A DNA stretch of 64,000 nucleotides from the NCBI GenBank assembly GCA_902362365.1, contig CABIVQ010000001.1:62001-126000 (forward strand). Reading direction: 5' to 3'. The notes under the pieces are model-generated. The model saw only the letters and a program-made list of their open reading frames with translations. It was not told where the DNA came from and did not search any database. Position numbers and translations under genes: made by a program. This DNA is from Clostridiaceae bacterium (GTDB lineage: Bacteria > Bacillota > Clostridia > Peptostreptococcales > Peptostreptococcaceae). Of this stretch, positions 36,280-44,900 are shown piece after piece. Position 1 is the stretch's first letter. Each line of letters starts with the position of its first letter.

Positions 36280-36996
36280 TTAATCTAAATTTCTTAAATC
36301 TTGAAGTGTTTTTGTTTTATTTGCAGTTTTCTCATCTTTCTTTTTAACTACTCTTGCAGGAGAACCAGCAACAACAGTATTAGGTTCAACGTCCTTAGTA
36401 ACTACAGAACCAGCAGCAACAACTGATCCTTTACCAACTTTTACGCCTTCTAGAATAACTGAATTAGCACCAATCATAACATCATCTTCTATTATAACTG
36501 GAGTCGCAGAAGGTGGTTCTAATACACCAGCAATTACAGAACATGCTCCAAGGTGAACATTTTTACCTATTATACCTCTAGCTCCAATTACGGCATTCAT
36601 GTCTACCATAGAGTTATCTCCAACAACGGCACCTATATTAATTACAGCGCCCATCATTATTACAGAATTTTTTCCTAGAGTAACCATATCTCTTATAATA
36701 GCACCAGGTTCTATTCGAGCTTCCTCATGTAAAAAGTTGTATAAAGGAATAGCAGAATTTCTTCGATCAAACTCTATATGAATATCTTCAATGTGGCCTT
36801 TTCTAGGCTCAAGTTCACTCATAATCACGTTGTAATCGCCAATTAGAGTATAAGAACCATTAGAACCGAAAACCTTGAATTTTTCATTCTTTTTAAAGCT
36901 TAATAGCTTTCCACAAACATATACCTTAACAGGCGTTTGTTTTTCAGATTCCTTTATAAATTTTGCAATTTCATAAGCATCGTTTAAATTTATCAT
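36280..36996 (-). CDS. dapH: Tetrahydrodipicolinate N-acetyltransferase DapH
   Basis: A 238-residue enzyme of the acetyl-blocked lysine pathway. After an N-terminal helical domain, hexapeptide repeats form a left-handed beta-helix: [59 protein letters not shown] and [20 protein letters not shown], near residues 95-210. It acetylates tetrahydrodipicolinate made by DapB. It is last in the asd-dapA-dapB-dapH operon. The downstream acetyl-diaminopimelate steps are not in the operon; the M20 amidohydrolase at 41628-42746 could be relevant. Confidence 0.93.
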   Translation of the reverse strand: MINLNDAYEIAKFIKESEKQTPVKVYVCGKLLSFKKNEKFKVFGSNGSYTLIGDYNVIMSELEPRKGHIEDIHIEFDRRNSAIPLYNFLHEEARIEPGAIIRDMVTLGKNSVIMMGAVINIGAVVGDNSMVDMNAVIGARGIIGKNVHLGACSVIAGVLEPPSATPVIIEDDVMIGANSVILEGVKVGKGSVVAAGSVVTKDVEPNTVVAGSPARVVKKKDEKTANKTKTLQDLRNLD

Positions 36997-37026
36997 AAGT
37001 TAAATCCCCCCTTAATAATGTCTTAA

Positions 37027-37770
37027 TTAAAACATATTATCCATGTTATAGTATCCAGCCTCTTGAACTACTATAAATTTAGCAGCAGCTATAGAACCTT
37101 TTGCAAAAATATCTTTAGATTGAGCCGTATGTTTTATCTCAACAATTTCATCATGACCTGCAAAGATAACATCATGCTCACCAACAATTGTGCCACCTCT
37201 AATAGCATGAATTCCAATTTCATTTTCTTTCCTTTTGGATTCACGGCCGTATCTTCCATAATTATTTTCTAGTGAAGGTAAAACTTCTTTTATGGCATTA
37301 GCAATCATTACAGCAGTTCCACTTGGAGCATCTACTTTTTTATTATGGTGTTTTTCAATCACTTCAATATCAAAATTACTTAAAACATTAGCAGCTTCTT
37401 TTACTAATCTAAGTAAAACATTCACTCCTAGAGACATATTGTAAGAGTGGAAGATAGGTATAATTTTTGATGCCTCATGAATTTTACCTAATTCTTCATC
37501 GTTATATCCAGTAGTAGCAATTACTAATGGAGTTTTAGTTTTTATAGTATAACTTAAAACATCATCTAAAGTAGAGTGGTGAGAAAAATCTATTACTACA
37601 TCAGATTTTTCATTTATTTCACTCATAGTAGAGTATGTTTTAAAGTTTAAATCCTCTGTATTTTGTGGACTTACTCCACATAATAGTTCTAAGTCAGATT
37701 CTTCATTAATGCACCTTGCCAAGACTCTACCCATTTTACCACTACAACCGTTTATTATAACTTTTAGCAT
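37027..37770 (-). CDS. dapB: 4-hydroxy-tetrahydrodipicolinate reductase DapB
   Basis: A 247-residue reductase with nucleotide motif VIINGCSGKMGRVLA at the N-terminus, the substrate motif EKHHNKKVDAPSGTA near residues 127-141 and RGGTIVGEHDVIF near residue 190. The start chosen is ATG 37770 with AGGAGG upstream; this gives the normal N-terminus and a 7-nt overlap with dapA (ATGCTAA holds both start and stop). A longer start at 37797 adds a tail unlike the family. Lysine and diaminopimelate synthesis. Confidence 0.94.
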   Translation of the reverse strand: MLKVIINGCSGKMGRVLARCINEESDLELLCGVSPQNTEDLNFKTYSTMSEINEKSDVVIDFSHHSTLDDVLSYTIKTKTPLVIATTGYNDEELGKIHEASKIIPIFHSYNMSLGVNVLLRLVKEAANVLSNFDIEVIEKHHNKKVDAPSGTAVMIANAIKEVLPSLENNYGRYGRESKRKENEIGIHAIRGGTIVGEHDVIFAGHDEIVEIKHTAQSKDIFAKGSIAAAKFIVVQEAGYYNMDNMF

Positions 37771-38660
37771 GTTTCCTCCTGTACATTTAGACCCCAATTT
37801 ATTAATTCTTTTTTTAAGATTTCAACATTTTTACTATCCATTTCTGCAAGAGGAAGTCTTAATCCACCAACATTAAATCCTAATAGGTTAGCAGCAGTTT
37901 TTACTGGAACAGGATTTACTTCGATGAATAAAGCATCTATTAAAGGCTTCATACCAAGTTGTAAATCTCTAGATCCTTTTAAATCACCGTCAAAAAACTT
38001 ATAAACTAAGTCATGTGTTTCTTGAGGGCATACATTAGCAAGAACTGATATTACCCCGCTACCACCAAGAGATAATAAAGGAAGTATACTATCATCGTTA
38101 CCGGAATAGATAGCGAAATCATCTGGAACTAATCTAGCAATTTCAGCAACTTGAGCTAAATCTCCGCTTGCTTCTTTTATAGCGACTATGTTATCTATTT
38201 TAGCAAGTTCAGCAACTAAAGCAGGGGACATATTTACACAAGTTCTACCTGGAACGTTGTACATTATTATTGGCGTTTTAACACTTGCAGCAATAGCTTC
38301 AAAATGTTTCTTTATACCAGACTTATTACCTTTATTATAATAAGGAGTTATAACAAGTAATCCATCTACTCCAAATTTCTCAGCTTCTTGACTCATGTAT
38401 ATAGAATGTTGAGTATCATTACCACCAGTACCTGCTATAACAGGTATTCTTTTATTAACTTTATCTATTACATATTTAATAACAGCAAGATGCTCAGCAT
38501 CATCAAGAGTACTTGCTTCACCAGTAGTTCCACAAGCAACAATTGCATCTGTATTATTTTCAATATGATATTCTACTAATTCGCCTAATTTTTCAAAATC
38601 TACTTCATTATTTTCATTAAATGGAGTTATTAAAGCAACTGCAGATCCTTTAAATATCAT
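37764..38660 (-). CDS. dapA: 4-hydroxy-tetrahydrodipicolinate synthase DapA
   Basis: A 298-residue TIM-barrel aldolase. VACGTTGEAS near residue 41 binds pyruvate-derived carboxylate, VLVITPYYNKGNKSG-like near residue 101, MYNVPGRT with Tyr near residue 133, and the Schiff-base lysine in IVAIKEASGD near residue 161. It joins aspartate semialdehyde to pyruvate. An AAGGGGGAT site precedes ATG 38660. It is 27 nt after asd and overlaps dapB. Confidence 0.95.
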   Translation of the reverse strand: MIFKGSAVALITPFNENNEVDFEKLGELVEYHIENNTDAIVACGTTGEASTLDDAEHLAVIKYVIDKVNKRIPVIAGTGGNDTQHSIYMSQEAEKFGVDGLLVITPYYNKGNKSGIKKHFEAIAASVKTPIIMYNVPGRTCVNMSPALVAELAKIDNIVAIKEASGDLAQVAEIARLVPDDFAIYSGNDDSILPLLSLGGSGVISVLANVCPQETHDLVYKFFDGDLKGSRDLQLGMKPLIDALFIEVNPVPVKTAANLLGFNVGGLRLPLAEMDSKNVEILKKELINWGLNVQEETC

Positions 38661-38687
38661 AAAATTTATCCCCCTTAATATAAAAAA

Positions 38688-39686
38688 TTATACTAGATCA
38701 TATTTTATTAATAGTTCAGCTATTTGTACGGCATTAGTTGCGGCACCTTTTCTAACGTTATCAGCAACACACCAGAAATTTACTCCGTTATCTATACTAA
38801 AATCTCTTCTTATCCTTCCAACAAAAACTTCATCATGACCATTAGAGTCAAGAGTTGTAGGGTATTCTAATTTCTCGGTATTATCAATAACTACAATGCC
38901 ATCAGAATTTTTTAATTCTTCAACCACATCATTAAGTTCAAATGGATTTTTAAGTTCAACGTTAATAGATTCACTATGGCAGTTTTTAACTGGAACCCTA
39001 ACAGTAGTAGCAGTAACCTTTATATCATAGTCATTAAATATTTTCATAGTTTCATTAACCATTTTCATTTCTTCTTTTGTGTAACCATTGTCAGTAAATA
39101 CATCTATATGTGGAAGACAGTTATAAGCTATCTGATAAGGATAGAATTTATTAGCCTCTCCATTTATACCATTTTCTAAGTCTTTTACTCCTTTAACACC
39201 AGAGCCTGAGACGGCTTGGTATGTAGAATATACAATTCTTTTTAGTTTATATTTTTCATGAAGAGGTTTTAAAGGAACTACAGCTTGAATAGTAGAGCAA
39301 TTTGGATTAGCAATTATGCCGTTATGCTCTTTAACCGCTTCTGGATTAACCTCAGGAACTACTAATGGAACTTTAGGATCCATTCTCCAATAGCTCGAAT
39401 TATCTACAACTAAAACCCCCTTAGAAGCTGCAATAGGAGCAAATTTTTCACTTATAGCTCCACCGGCTGAAAATAATGCAATTTGAATATCTCTATCAAA
39501 AGAGTTTTCTGTTAATTCTTCAACTACATAATCTTTTCCTGCAAATTTGACTACTTTTCCAGCTGATTTAGCAGATGAAAATAAATAAAGATTGTTTATC
39601 GGAAATTTTCTTTCTTCTAATACTTTTAAAAACGTTCTACCTACCATACCAGTAGCACCTACTATGGCAACATTTACTTTTTTCAT
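38688..39686 (-). CDS. asd: Aspartate-semialdehyde dehydrogenase
   Basis: A 332-residue enzyme starting VNVAIVGATGMVGRTFLKVLEER, the NADP-binding loop. The catalytic Cys is in IIANPNCSTIQ near residue 126, and the substrate motif YQAVSGSGVKG lies near residue 157. I start it at ATG 39686, which has GGGGTGA upstream; ATG 39734 would add 16 unusual residues and lacks a site. It is first in the lysine operon, behind a lysine riboswitch, so its expression follows lysine supply even though it also serves threonine and methionine. Confidence 0.95.
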   Translation of the reverse strand: MKKVNVAIVGATGMVGRTFLKVLEERKFPINNLYLFSSAKSAGKVVKFAGKDYVVEELTENSFDRDIQIALFSAGGAISEKFAPIAASKGVLVVDNSSYWRMDPKVPLVVPEVNPEAVKEHNGIIANPNCSTIQAVVPLKPLHEKYKLKRIVYSTYQAVSGSGVKGVKDLENGINGEANKFYPYQIAYNCLPHIDVFTDNGYTKEEMKMVNETMKIFNDYDIKVTATTVRVPVKNCHSESINVELKNPFELNDVVEELKNSDGIVVIDNTEKLEYPTTLDSNGHDEVFVGRIRRDFSIDNGVNFWCVADNVRKGAATNAVQIAELLIKYDLV

Positions 39687-39866
39687 TTTAATCACCCCAA
39701 TTAATATATATTTACTAAAACTTAATTTAAACACAAAAATAAATTTGTTTTATAAAAACTATATAAAAATTCGCTTCGCTCATGTCGCCAACGATTGCGT
39801 CCGTTGCTCAAGTTTAGTAGTTGGGATTACAAATTATACACAAACCATATAATTTATAATCCCTTA
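39687..39866 (-). other. Leader segment between riboswitch terminator and asd, with a GC-rich patch and hairpin
   Basis: No gene. Positions 39768-39810 (TTCGCTTCGCTCATGTCG... to GTTGCTC) are GC- and CpG-rich in an AT-rich genome and include a small hairpin CAACG/CGTTG (39788-39805). Next, GGGATTACAAATTAT (39823-39837) pairs with ATAATTTATAATCCC (39849-39863), one wobble. These lie in the asd mRNA leader after the lysine terminator. Function unknown. Confidence 0.5.
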
Positions 39867-39894
39867 GTATATAAAAAACGTACAAAGGAATACT
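39867..39894 (-). terminator. Terminator of the lysine riboswitch
   Basis: On the minus strand ACGTACAAAG and CTTTGTACGT form a perfect 10-bp stem around TATTC, followed by TTTTTTATAT. It lies about 30 nt after the aptamer and before asd. Confidence 0.9.
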
Positions 39895-39921
39895 TTGTAC
39901 GTTAGTAAATACATCAAAGTA

Positions 39922-40092
39922 AACCTTGTAGCCCAACACTTAATATACAAGTGACAGTATTACATATATTTTATGTAATCCCAGAAAATACCTCTGCCAA
40001 GGCATATCTTCGGCTATAATTCCTTTTTCTAATTATCAACACTTGCCAGCTACAATTAGATACTAATAATTACAGCACCTCTACTATAGGTT
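39922..40092 (-). promoter_or_regulatory. Lysine riboswitch (L box)
   Basis: On the minus strand the aptamer shows the L-box conserved pieces: AACCTATAGTAGAGGTGC at its start (AGAGGTGC is plus-strand 40075-40082), AAAAGGAATTATAGCCGAAG (GCCGAAG is 40008-40014), TGCCTTGGCA, TCTGGGATTACAT, and CTACAAGGTT closing P1 with AACC..GTAG. Lysine binding should favour the following terminator and shut off asd-dapA-dapB-dapH. Confidence 0.92.
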
Positions 40093-40115
40093 AAGAGACT
40101 ATTAAATTTAGTATT

Positions 40116-40144
40116 ATTCTAATAGATTAAACGGGAAAAAGCAA
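40116..40144 (-). promoter_or_regulatory. Sigma-A promoter of the lysine operon
   Basis: Minus strand: TTGCTT (40144-40139), 17 bp, TAGAAT (40121-40116). Transcription would start about 15 nt before the riboswitch P1. Confidence 0.65.
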
Positions 40145-40291
40145 TAAAAATTTAGAAAATTCAAAATTTATCAATAAAATACAAAATACTACAATTCTAA
40201 AAATTTTTATTATAAATCTATCTAATAATATTACAAAAAGTTATAATTATGGTGAAGGAAAATGTTATTTATCACAAAAGGGGGAAGTACT

Positions 40292-41485
40292 ATGGATACT
40301 TTAAAGGAGTTGTTTAAAATTGGTTGTGGACCTTCAAGTTCACATACTATGGGACCTCAAAGAGCAGCAAAAAAATTTAAAGAGAAAAATTCAAATGCAA
40401 ATAGTTATAAGGTTAGATTATATGGTAGTTTAGCAGCAACAGGGGAAGGGCACTTAACAGATTATATAATCAAAAAGACTTTAGAACCAAAAGAAGTTGA
40501 AATAATTTGGGAACCAGAAACAATAAAAGAATTTCATCCAAATGGGGCTACATTTATAGCATTAGATGAAAATAAAAATGTGATTGATGAATATACAGTA
40601 TTTTCTGTGGGTGGTGGAACGATAAAAGAAGAAAATGAAGAGACATTCGAAGAAGGACAAACTTATCCACTTACTACAATGGATGAAATAATGAAATGGT
40701 GTAAAGAAAATAATAAAACATTACTAGATTATGTATTAGAGCATGAAGATGAAGATATATTAGATTACATAGAAAGTATCAAAAAAGCCATGAGAAAGTC
40801 TATAAATGAAGGACTAGAAGCTACAGATTTGATACCAGGAAAATTATTATTAAAAAGAAGAGCCAAGGATTTTTATAATAAGTATTTAGAAAGTGATAAG
40901 TTCACAACCATGTTATTTTCTTATGCACTAGCTGTATCAGAACAAAATGCATCAGGTAACATAATCGTAACAGCACCAACTTGTGGGTCGGCAGGTGTTA
41001 TACCAGGGGTACTTTTAAGTTTACAGGATCATAGCGGATATAGTGAAAAGCAAATAAATGAAGCTTTATTAGTAGGTGGATTAATAGGAAATATAATCAA
41101 ACATAATGCATCTATTTCAGGTGCAGAAGTTGGATGTCAAGGAGAGGTAGGAGCAGCATGTTCAATGGCAGCAGCAGCTATTACATATCTTAAAGGTGGA
41201 ACAACTGAGCAAATAGAATATGCCGCAGAAATAGCATTAGAGCATCATTTAGGAATGACTTGTGATCCTGTTTATGGATATGTCCAAATTCCTTGCATAG
41301 AAAGAAATGCAATAGGAGCAGAGAGAGCTTTAGATTCTGCTAACTATGCACTACTAACTGATGGAACTCATTTTATATCCTTAGACCAAGTCATTCAAAC
41401 TATGAAAGAAACTGGAATAGATATGATGGATAAATACAAAGAAACAGCTAAAGGTGGATTAGCAAAGCATTTCTTTTCTTGCTAG
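40292..41485 (+). CDS. sdaA: L-serine ammonia-lyase, single-chain Fe-S type
   Basis: A 397-residue enzyme that turns L-serine into pyruvate and ammonia through 2-aminoacrylate. The N-terminal beta-domain starts IGCGPSSSHTMGPQRAAKKF near residues 11-30. The alpha-domain holds the 4Fe-4S cysteines in TAPTCGSAGVIPG near residue 236, GCQGEVGAACSMAAAA near residue 280 and MTCDPVYGYVQIPC near residue 325. The alpha and beta parts are fused in one chain. The start is ATG 40292 with AAGGGGGAA upstream; ATG 40262 lacks a site. Confidence 0.93.
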   Translation: MDTLKELFKIGCGPSSSHTMGPQRAAKKFKEKNSNANSYKVRLYGSLAATGEGHLTDYIIKKTLEPKEVEIIWEPETIKEFHPNGATFIALDENKNVIDEYTVFSVGGGTIKEENEETFEEGQTYPLTTMDEIMKWCKENNKTLLDYVLEHEDEDILDYIESIKKAMRKSINEGLEATDLIPGKLLLKRRAKDFYNKYLESDKFTTMLFSYALAVSEQNASGNIIVTAPTCGSAGVIPGVLLSLQDHSGYSEKQINEALLVGGLIGNIIKHNASISGAEVGCQGEVGAACSMAAAAITYLKGGTTEQIEYAAEIALEHHLGMTCDPVYGYVQIPCIERNAIGAERALDSANYALLTDGTHFISLDQVIQTMKETGIDMMDKYKETAKGGLAKHFFSC

Positions 41486-41627
41486 TATTAATTATTAATA
41501 TACATAACGATATTTGTATTTATTAACAATAGAATTTAAGATATAATATATTTTGAATATTTTGCAAATTAAAAAAGTATATTAGATTTCATACTGAAAT
41601 AATTTATTTACTTAGGGGGAAATGGAG

Positions 41628-42746
41628 ATGAGAGATATAGAATATTTATTTGATCAGCTTAAAAAGCATAGATGTGAACTACATAATATAGGTGAAGTTG
41701 GTAGAAAAGAGTATAAAACTTCTCAGTATATAAGAAATTATCTAGATAAATTATGGGTAGATTACAAAGTTTATTTGGATACAGGAACAGTTGGAATTAT
41801 AAAAGGGAACAATCCTAAGAAAACGATAGCATTTAGAGCAGATATAGATGCTTTAAGTACAGATAAAGGTGTTGAACATTTATGTGGTCATGATGGTCAT
41901 ATGAGTATACTATTAGGTCTGATAGAGTACTTAAATAATAATAAAGACTTATTAAATGATAATATTGTATTTATATTTCAACCAGCAGAAGAGGCACCTG
42001 GAGGAGCTGAAGAATTAGTTAAATTAGGTGTTTTAAAAGATTATAATGTAGATGAAATATACGGACTTCATATATATCCAGAGATACCTGAAGGATATGT
42101 AGGTGTTAGGGATGGATATTTTCTAGCACAAGCAGGAGAAGTTGATATAGACATAGTCGCAAAAAGTGCTCATGGTGCTATGCCTCAAAATGGAATTGAT
42201 GCTATAGTAATAGCATCTAATATTATAAATAGTTTACAAACTATAGTATCTAGAAATATAAGCCCTATAGATAACGCAGTAGTAACTATAGGGAAAATGA
42301 CTTCAGGTACTGTAAGAAATATAATTGCAGAAAATGCAAGACTAGAAGGTACAATAAGGACATTTAATCCAAAAACTTATGAGCTGATGAAAAAAAGAAT
42401 AAAAGAAATTATTTTAGGATATGAGAAAGTTTATGATTGTAAAATAAATCTAGAGATAAGAGATTTTTATCCATCTGTAAATAATGATAAAAGACTATAT
42501 GATGAATTTTTAAATATAGCAGACAGTGATAAGATTATCAGATTAGATCCGCTAATGGTATCGGAAGATTTTTCTTACTATCAAAAAGAAGTTCCAGGAT
42601 TATTCTTTATGCTTGGTTCCAGAAATGAAGAAAAAGGATATATAAATGGTCTTCATAATGCAAAATTTAATTTTGACGAAAATATATTTTTAAATGCTTT
42701 AGACATATATATAAAATTATTGAAATATAAAAATTCAATAGATTAG
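41628..42746 (+). CDS. M20-family amidohydrolase (N-acyl-amino acid hydrolase-like)
   Basis: A 372-residue zinc peptidase-like enzyme. AFRADIDAL near residue 70, CGHDGHM near residue 88, FIFQPAEEAPGGA near residue 115, YGLHIYPEIPEG near residue 147 and VSEDFSYYQ near residue 306 are the usual M20D metal-site motifs, with a dimerisation domain near residues 180-290. Family members hydrolyse N-acyl amino acids, acetyl-diaminopimelate or indole-acetyl conjugates; the substrate here is open. I start it at ATG 41628, 7 nt after AGGGGGA, rather than ATG 41622. Confidence 0.88.
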   Translation: MRDIEYLFDQLKKHRCELHNIGEVGRKEYKTSQYIRNYLDKLWVDYKVYLDTGTVGIIKGNNPKKTIAFRADIDALSTDKGVEHLCGHDGHMSILLGLIEYLNNNKDLLNDNIVFIFQPAEEAPGGAEELVKLGVLKDYNVDEIYGLHIYPEIPEGYVGVRDGYFLAQAGEVDIDIVAKSAHGAMPQNGIDAIVIASNIINSLQTIVSRNISPIDNAVVTIGKMTSGTVRNIIAENARLEGTIRTFNPKTYELMKKRIKEIILGYEKVYDCKINLEIRDFYPSVNNDKRLYDEFLNIADSDKIIRLDPLMVSEDFSYYQKEVPGLFFMLGSRNEEKGYINGLHNAKFNFDENIFLNALDIYIKLLKYKNSID

Positions 42747-42819
42747 AAAATTAACCCCTTTATTTTTTGTATAAATTTTACGCAGATGATAAAAATACAG
42801 AAAAGAAGGGGTGTTTTTT

Positions 42820-43089
42820 ATGGATAATAATAAATTAACAAAAGAACTGATAGAAAAGTGTGAAAAAACTAAAAAAGGAGCTACTAAAAAGCAAAAACCA
42901 TTGACAAATGATGATATAATGAAATATGAGATAGCATCAGAACTAGGCTTAATAGATAAGGTTAGTGAAAGAGGATGGGCTGGTTTGACGGCAAAAGAAG
43001 CAGGTAGAATTGGCGGAATGCTTACATCACGAAAAAAGAAAATGAAGAAGATGATGGAGGACAAAAATAAAGAGGATGAATCAGTATAA
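42820..43089 (+). CDS. SspF-like alpha/beta small acid-soluble spore protein, extended
   Basis: An 89-residue protein. The central part KYEIASELGLIDKVSERGWAG then LTAKEAGRIGGMLTSRKKK near residues 35-72 matches the alpha/beta SASP plan, closest to the SspF group, which has GW before the second conserved helix. It carries an extra Lys-rich N-terminal 30 residues and a Lys/Glu tail, making it longer than usual. The start is ATG 42820 after AAGGGGTG; that site can pair with ACCCCTT at 42754-42760. It overlaps the next gene by 14 nt. Confidence 0.78.
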   Translation: MDNNKLTKELIEKCEKTKKGATKKQKPLTNDDIMKYEIASELGLIDKVSERGWAGLTAKEAGRIGGMLTSRKKKMKKMMEDKNKEDESV

Positions 43090-43825
43090 AGATTTTGCAT
43101 TTGTTTATGATGAACTTATGAATGAAGTTGATTATGACGGATGGGTTGACTATATAGAGAATATAATAAAGAATGAAGGGGCACAGGTTAAAAATATATT
43201 AGAATTGGCTTGTGGTACAGGTAATTTAACTATACCTCTTACTAAGAAAAATTATGATATAGCTGGAATAGATATATCAGAAGAGATGCTTAGTGTAGCT
43301 AGAGAAAAAGGTGAAGAAGAAGGGGTAGAGTTAGTATTACTTCAACAAGATATAGCAGAATTAGATTTTGATATTCCAAATCTGGATTGTATATTATGTG
43401 CTTGTGATGGATTCAATTACATAACATATGATGAAGATTTAGAAAATGTATTTGCTAAATCACATGAACTTCTAAAAAAAGATGGATTATTCATATTTGA
43501 TATAAGTTCATACTATAAATTATCGACTATATTAGGTAACAATATGTATGGTGAAAATAGAGAAGATATAGCTTATATGTGGCAAAATTATTTTGATGAA
43601 GAAGATAATTTAGTTGAGATGGAATTAGCATTCTTTATAAGAGATGAAGAAGATGAGAGATTTGATAGATTTGAAGAAACTCACTTACAAAGAGCTTATA
43701 AAGAGGAAGAAATAATAAGCTTACTTAAAAAGGTAGGATTTAATAAAATTAAGACATATGGAGATTTTACTTTTGAAAGTCCTAAAAATGACAGCGAAAG
43801 AATATTCTTTGTATGTAAAAAATAA
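43076..43825 (+). CDS. Class I SAM-dependent methyltransferase
   Basis: A 249-residue protein. Motif I is ILELACGTGNLTIPL near residues 38-52, motif II YDIAGIDISEEMLSVAREK near residues 57-75, motif III LDCILCACDGFNY near residue 102 and post-III LFIFDISS near residue 137. It fits the Methyltransf_25/YbaJ-like group, with an inserted antiparallel region (residues 150-220) that may bind substrate. Substrate unknown. It starts inside the end of the SASP-like gene, so the two are probably co-transcribed, which is unusual for a spore coat-DNA protein. Confidence 0.83.
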   Translation: MNQYKDFAFVYDELMNEVDYDGWVDYIENIIKNEGAQVKNILELACGTGNLTIPLTKKNYDIAGIDISEEMLSVAREKGEEEGVELVLLQQDIAELDFDIPNLDCILCACDGFNYITYDEDLENVFAKSHELLKKDGLFIFDISSYYKLSTILGNNMYGENREDIAYMWQNYFDEEDNLVEMELAFFIRDEEDERFDRFEETHLQRAYKEEEIISLLKKVGFNKIKTYGDFTFESPKNDSERIFFVCKK

Positions 43826-43848
43826 TTAGGATTTATCGGAGGAATACA

Positions 43849-44724
43849 ATGAAAGACTATGTAATAAGAGCAACAGCAGGAGATGGACAAATAAGAGCTT
43901 TTGTAGCTACTACTAGAAATTTAGTTGAGGAAGCTAGAAGTTTACATGAAACAACTAAGGTTGCAACAGCAGCATTAGGAAGAACATTAACAGCTACATC
44001 TATGATGGGGTTAATGATGAAAAATGAAAATGATAAGGTCACAGTTATAATAAAAGGTGGCGGACCAATAGGAACTATATTAGTTACATCTGATTCTAAA
44101 GGAAATGTTAAAGGATATGTGACAAATCCAAATGTAGAAGTAGAAAATTATCCAAATGGAAAATTAAACGTAGCAGGAGCTGTAGGAACACAAGGTCATG
44201 TTAAGGTTATAAAAGATATAGGACTTAGAGAACCATACAATGGTTCATACCCGCTAGTTAGTGGAGAAATTGCAGAAGACTTTACGCATTACTTTGCATT
44301 GTCAGAGCAAACTCCATCAGTAGTATCGTTAGGAGTTCTTACAAGAGCAGATGAAGTTGAACATGCAGGTGGATTTATAGTTCAATTAATGCCAGATGCC
44401 GAAGAAGAAAATATAGCTAAGTTAGAACAAAATATAGTAAGACTATCTTCTATAACAAATATGTTAAAAGAAGGAAATACTCCAGAAGATATATTAAACA
44501 TAGTATTAGAGGGATTAAATCCTAAAATACTAGATAGATGTGAAGTTAAGTTTGAATGTGAATGTTCAAAAGAAAAAGTTAAAAATGCTTTAGTAGCTAT
44601 AGGAAAAACTGCTTTAGCTGAAATAATAGAAGAAGATAAAAAAGCAGAAATAGGGTGCCAATTCTGTAACAGAAAATATAACTATACAGAAGAAGAGCTT
44701 ATAGAAGTATTAGAAAATATGTAA
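43849..44724 (+). CDS. hslO: Redox-regulated chaperone Hsp33
   Basis: A 291-residue chaperone. The N-terminal domain begins DYVIRATAGDGQIRAFVATTRNLV with GGGPIGTILVTSDSKGNVKGYV near residues 65-86. The C-terminal zinc switch has CECSKE near residue 237 and CQFCNRKYNY near residue 268, the four redox cysteines. Hsp33 becomes active when these are oxidised and holds unfolded proteins. It is 23 nt after the methyltransferase gene and followed by a terminator. Confidence 0.95.
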   Translation: MKDYVIRATAGDGQIRAFVATTRNLVEEARSLHETTKVATAALGRTLTATSMMGLMMKNENDKVTVIIKGGGPIGTILVTSDSKGNVKGYVTNPNVEVENYPNGKLNVAGAVGTQGHVKVIKDIGLREPYNGSYPLVSGEIAEDFTHYFALSEQTPSVVSLGVLTRADEVEHAGGFIVQLMPDAEEENIAKLEQNIVRLSSITNMLKEGNTPEDILNIVLEGLNPKILDRCEVKFECECSKEKVKNALVAIGKTALAEIIEEDKKAEIGCQFCNRKYNYTEEELIEVLENM

Positions 44725-44756
44725 ATACATGTAATAAATTAGAAATCAAAAAATAA

Positions 44757-44832
44757 TAGGTTTATCTCAAAATAACGATAATAACAGTAGGAGTATTATT
44801 AATTTTGTTTTGGGGTAGACCTAATTTTATAT
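44757..44832 (+). terminator. Probable terminator after hslO
   Basis: TAGGTTTA...CAAAAT pairs with ATTTTG...TAGACCTA, enclosing a further AATAAC/GTATTATT-like helix. AATTTTATAT follows. The large stem is imperfect. Confidence 0.6.
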
Positions 44833-44900
44833 ATTACTTAATATAATAAATAAGAGAATAATTTTACCATATAATTCATAGTGTCGCAGGGGGATAGATT

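Noticed and set aside
36599..36781. Plus-strand frame opposite dapH
   Set aside because: It mirrors the hexapeptide repeats of dapH on the other strand; no ribosome site.
39592..39852. Plus-strand frame of 86 codons opposite the asd start and leader
   Set aside because: It is antisense to asd and its leader, has no ribosome site and no protein-like pattern in the second half.
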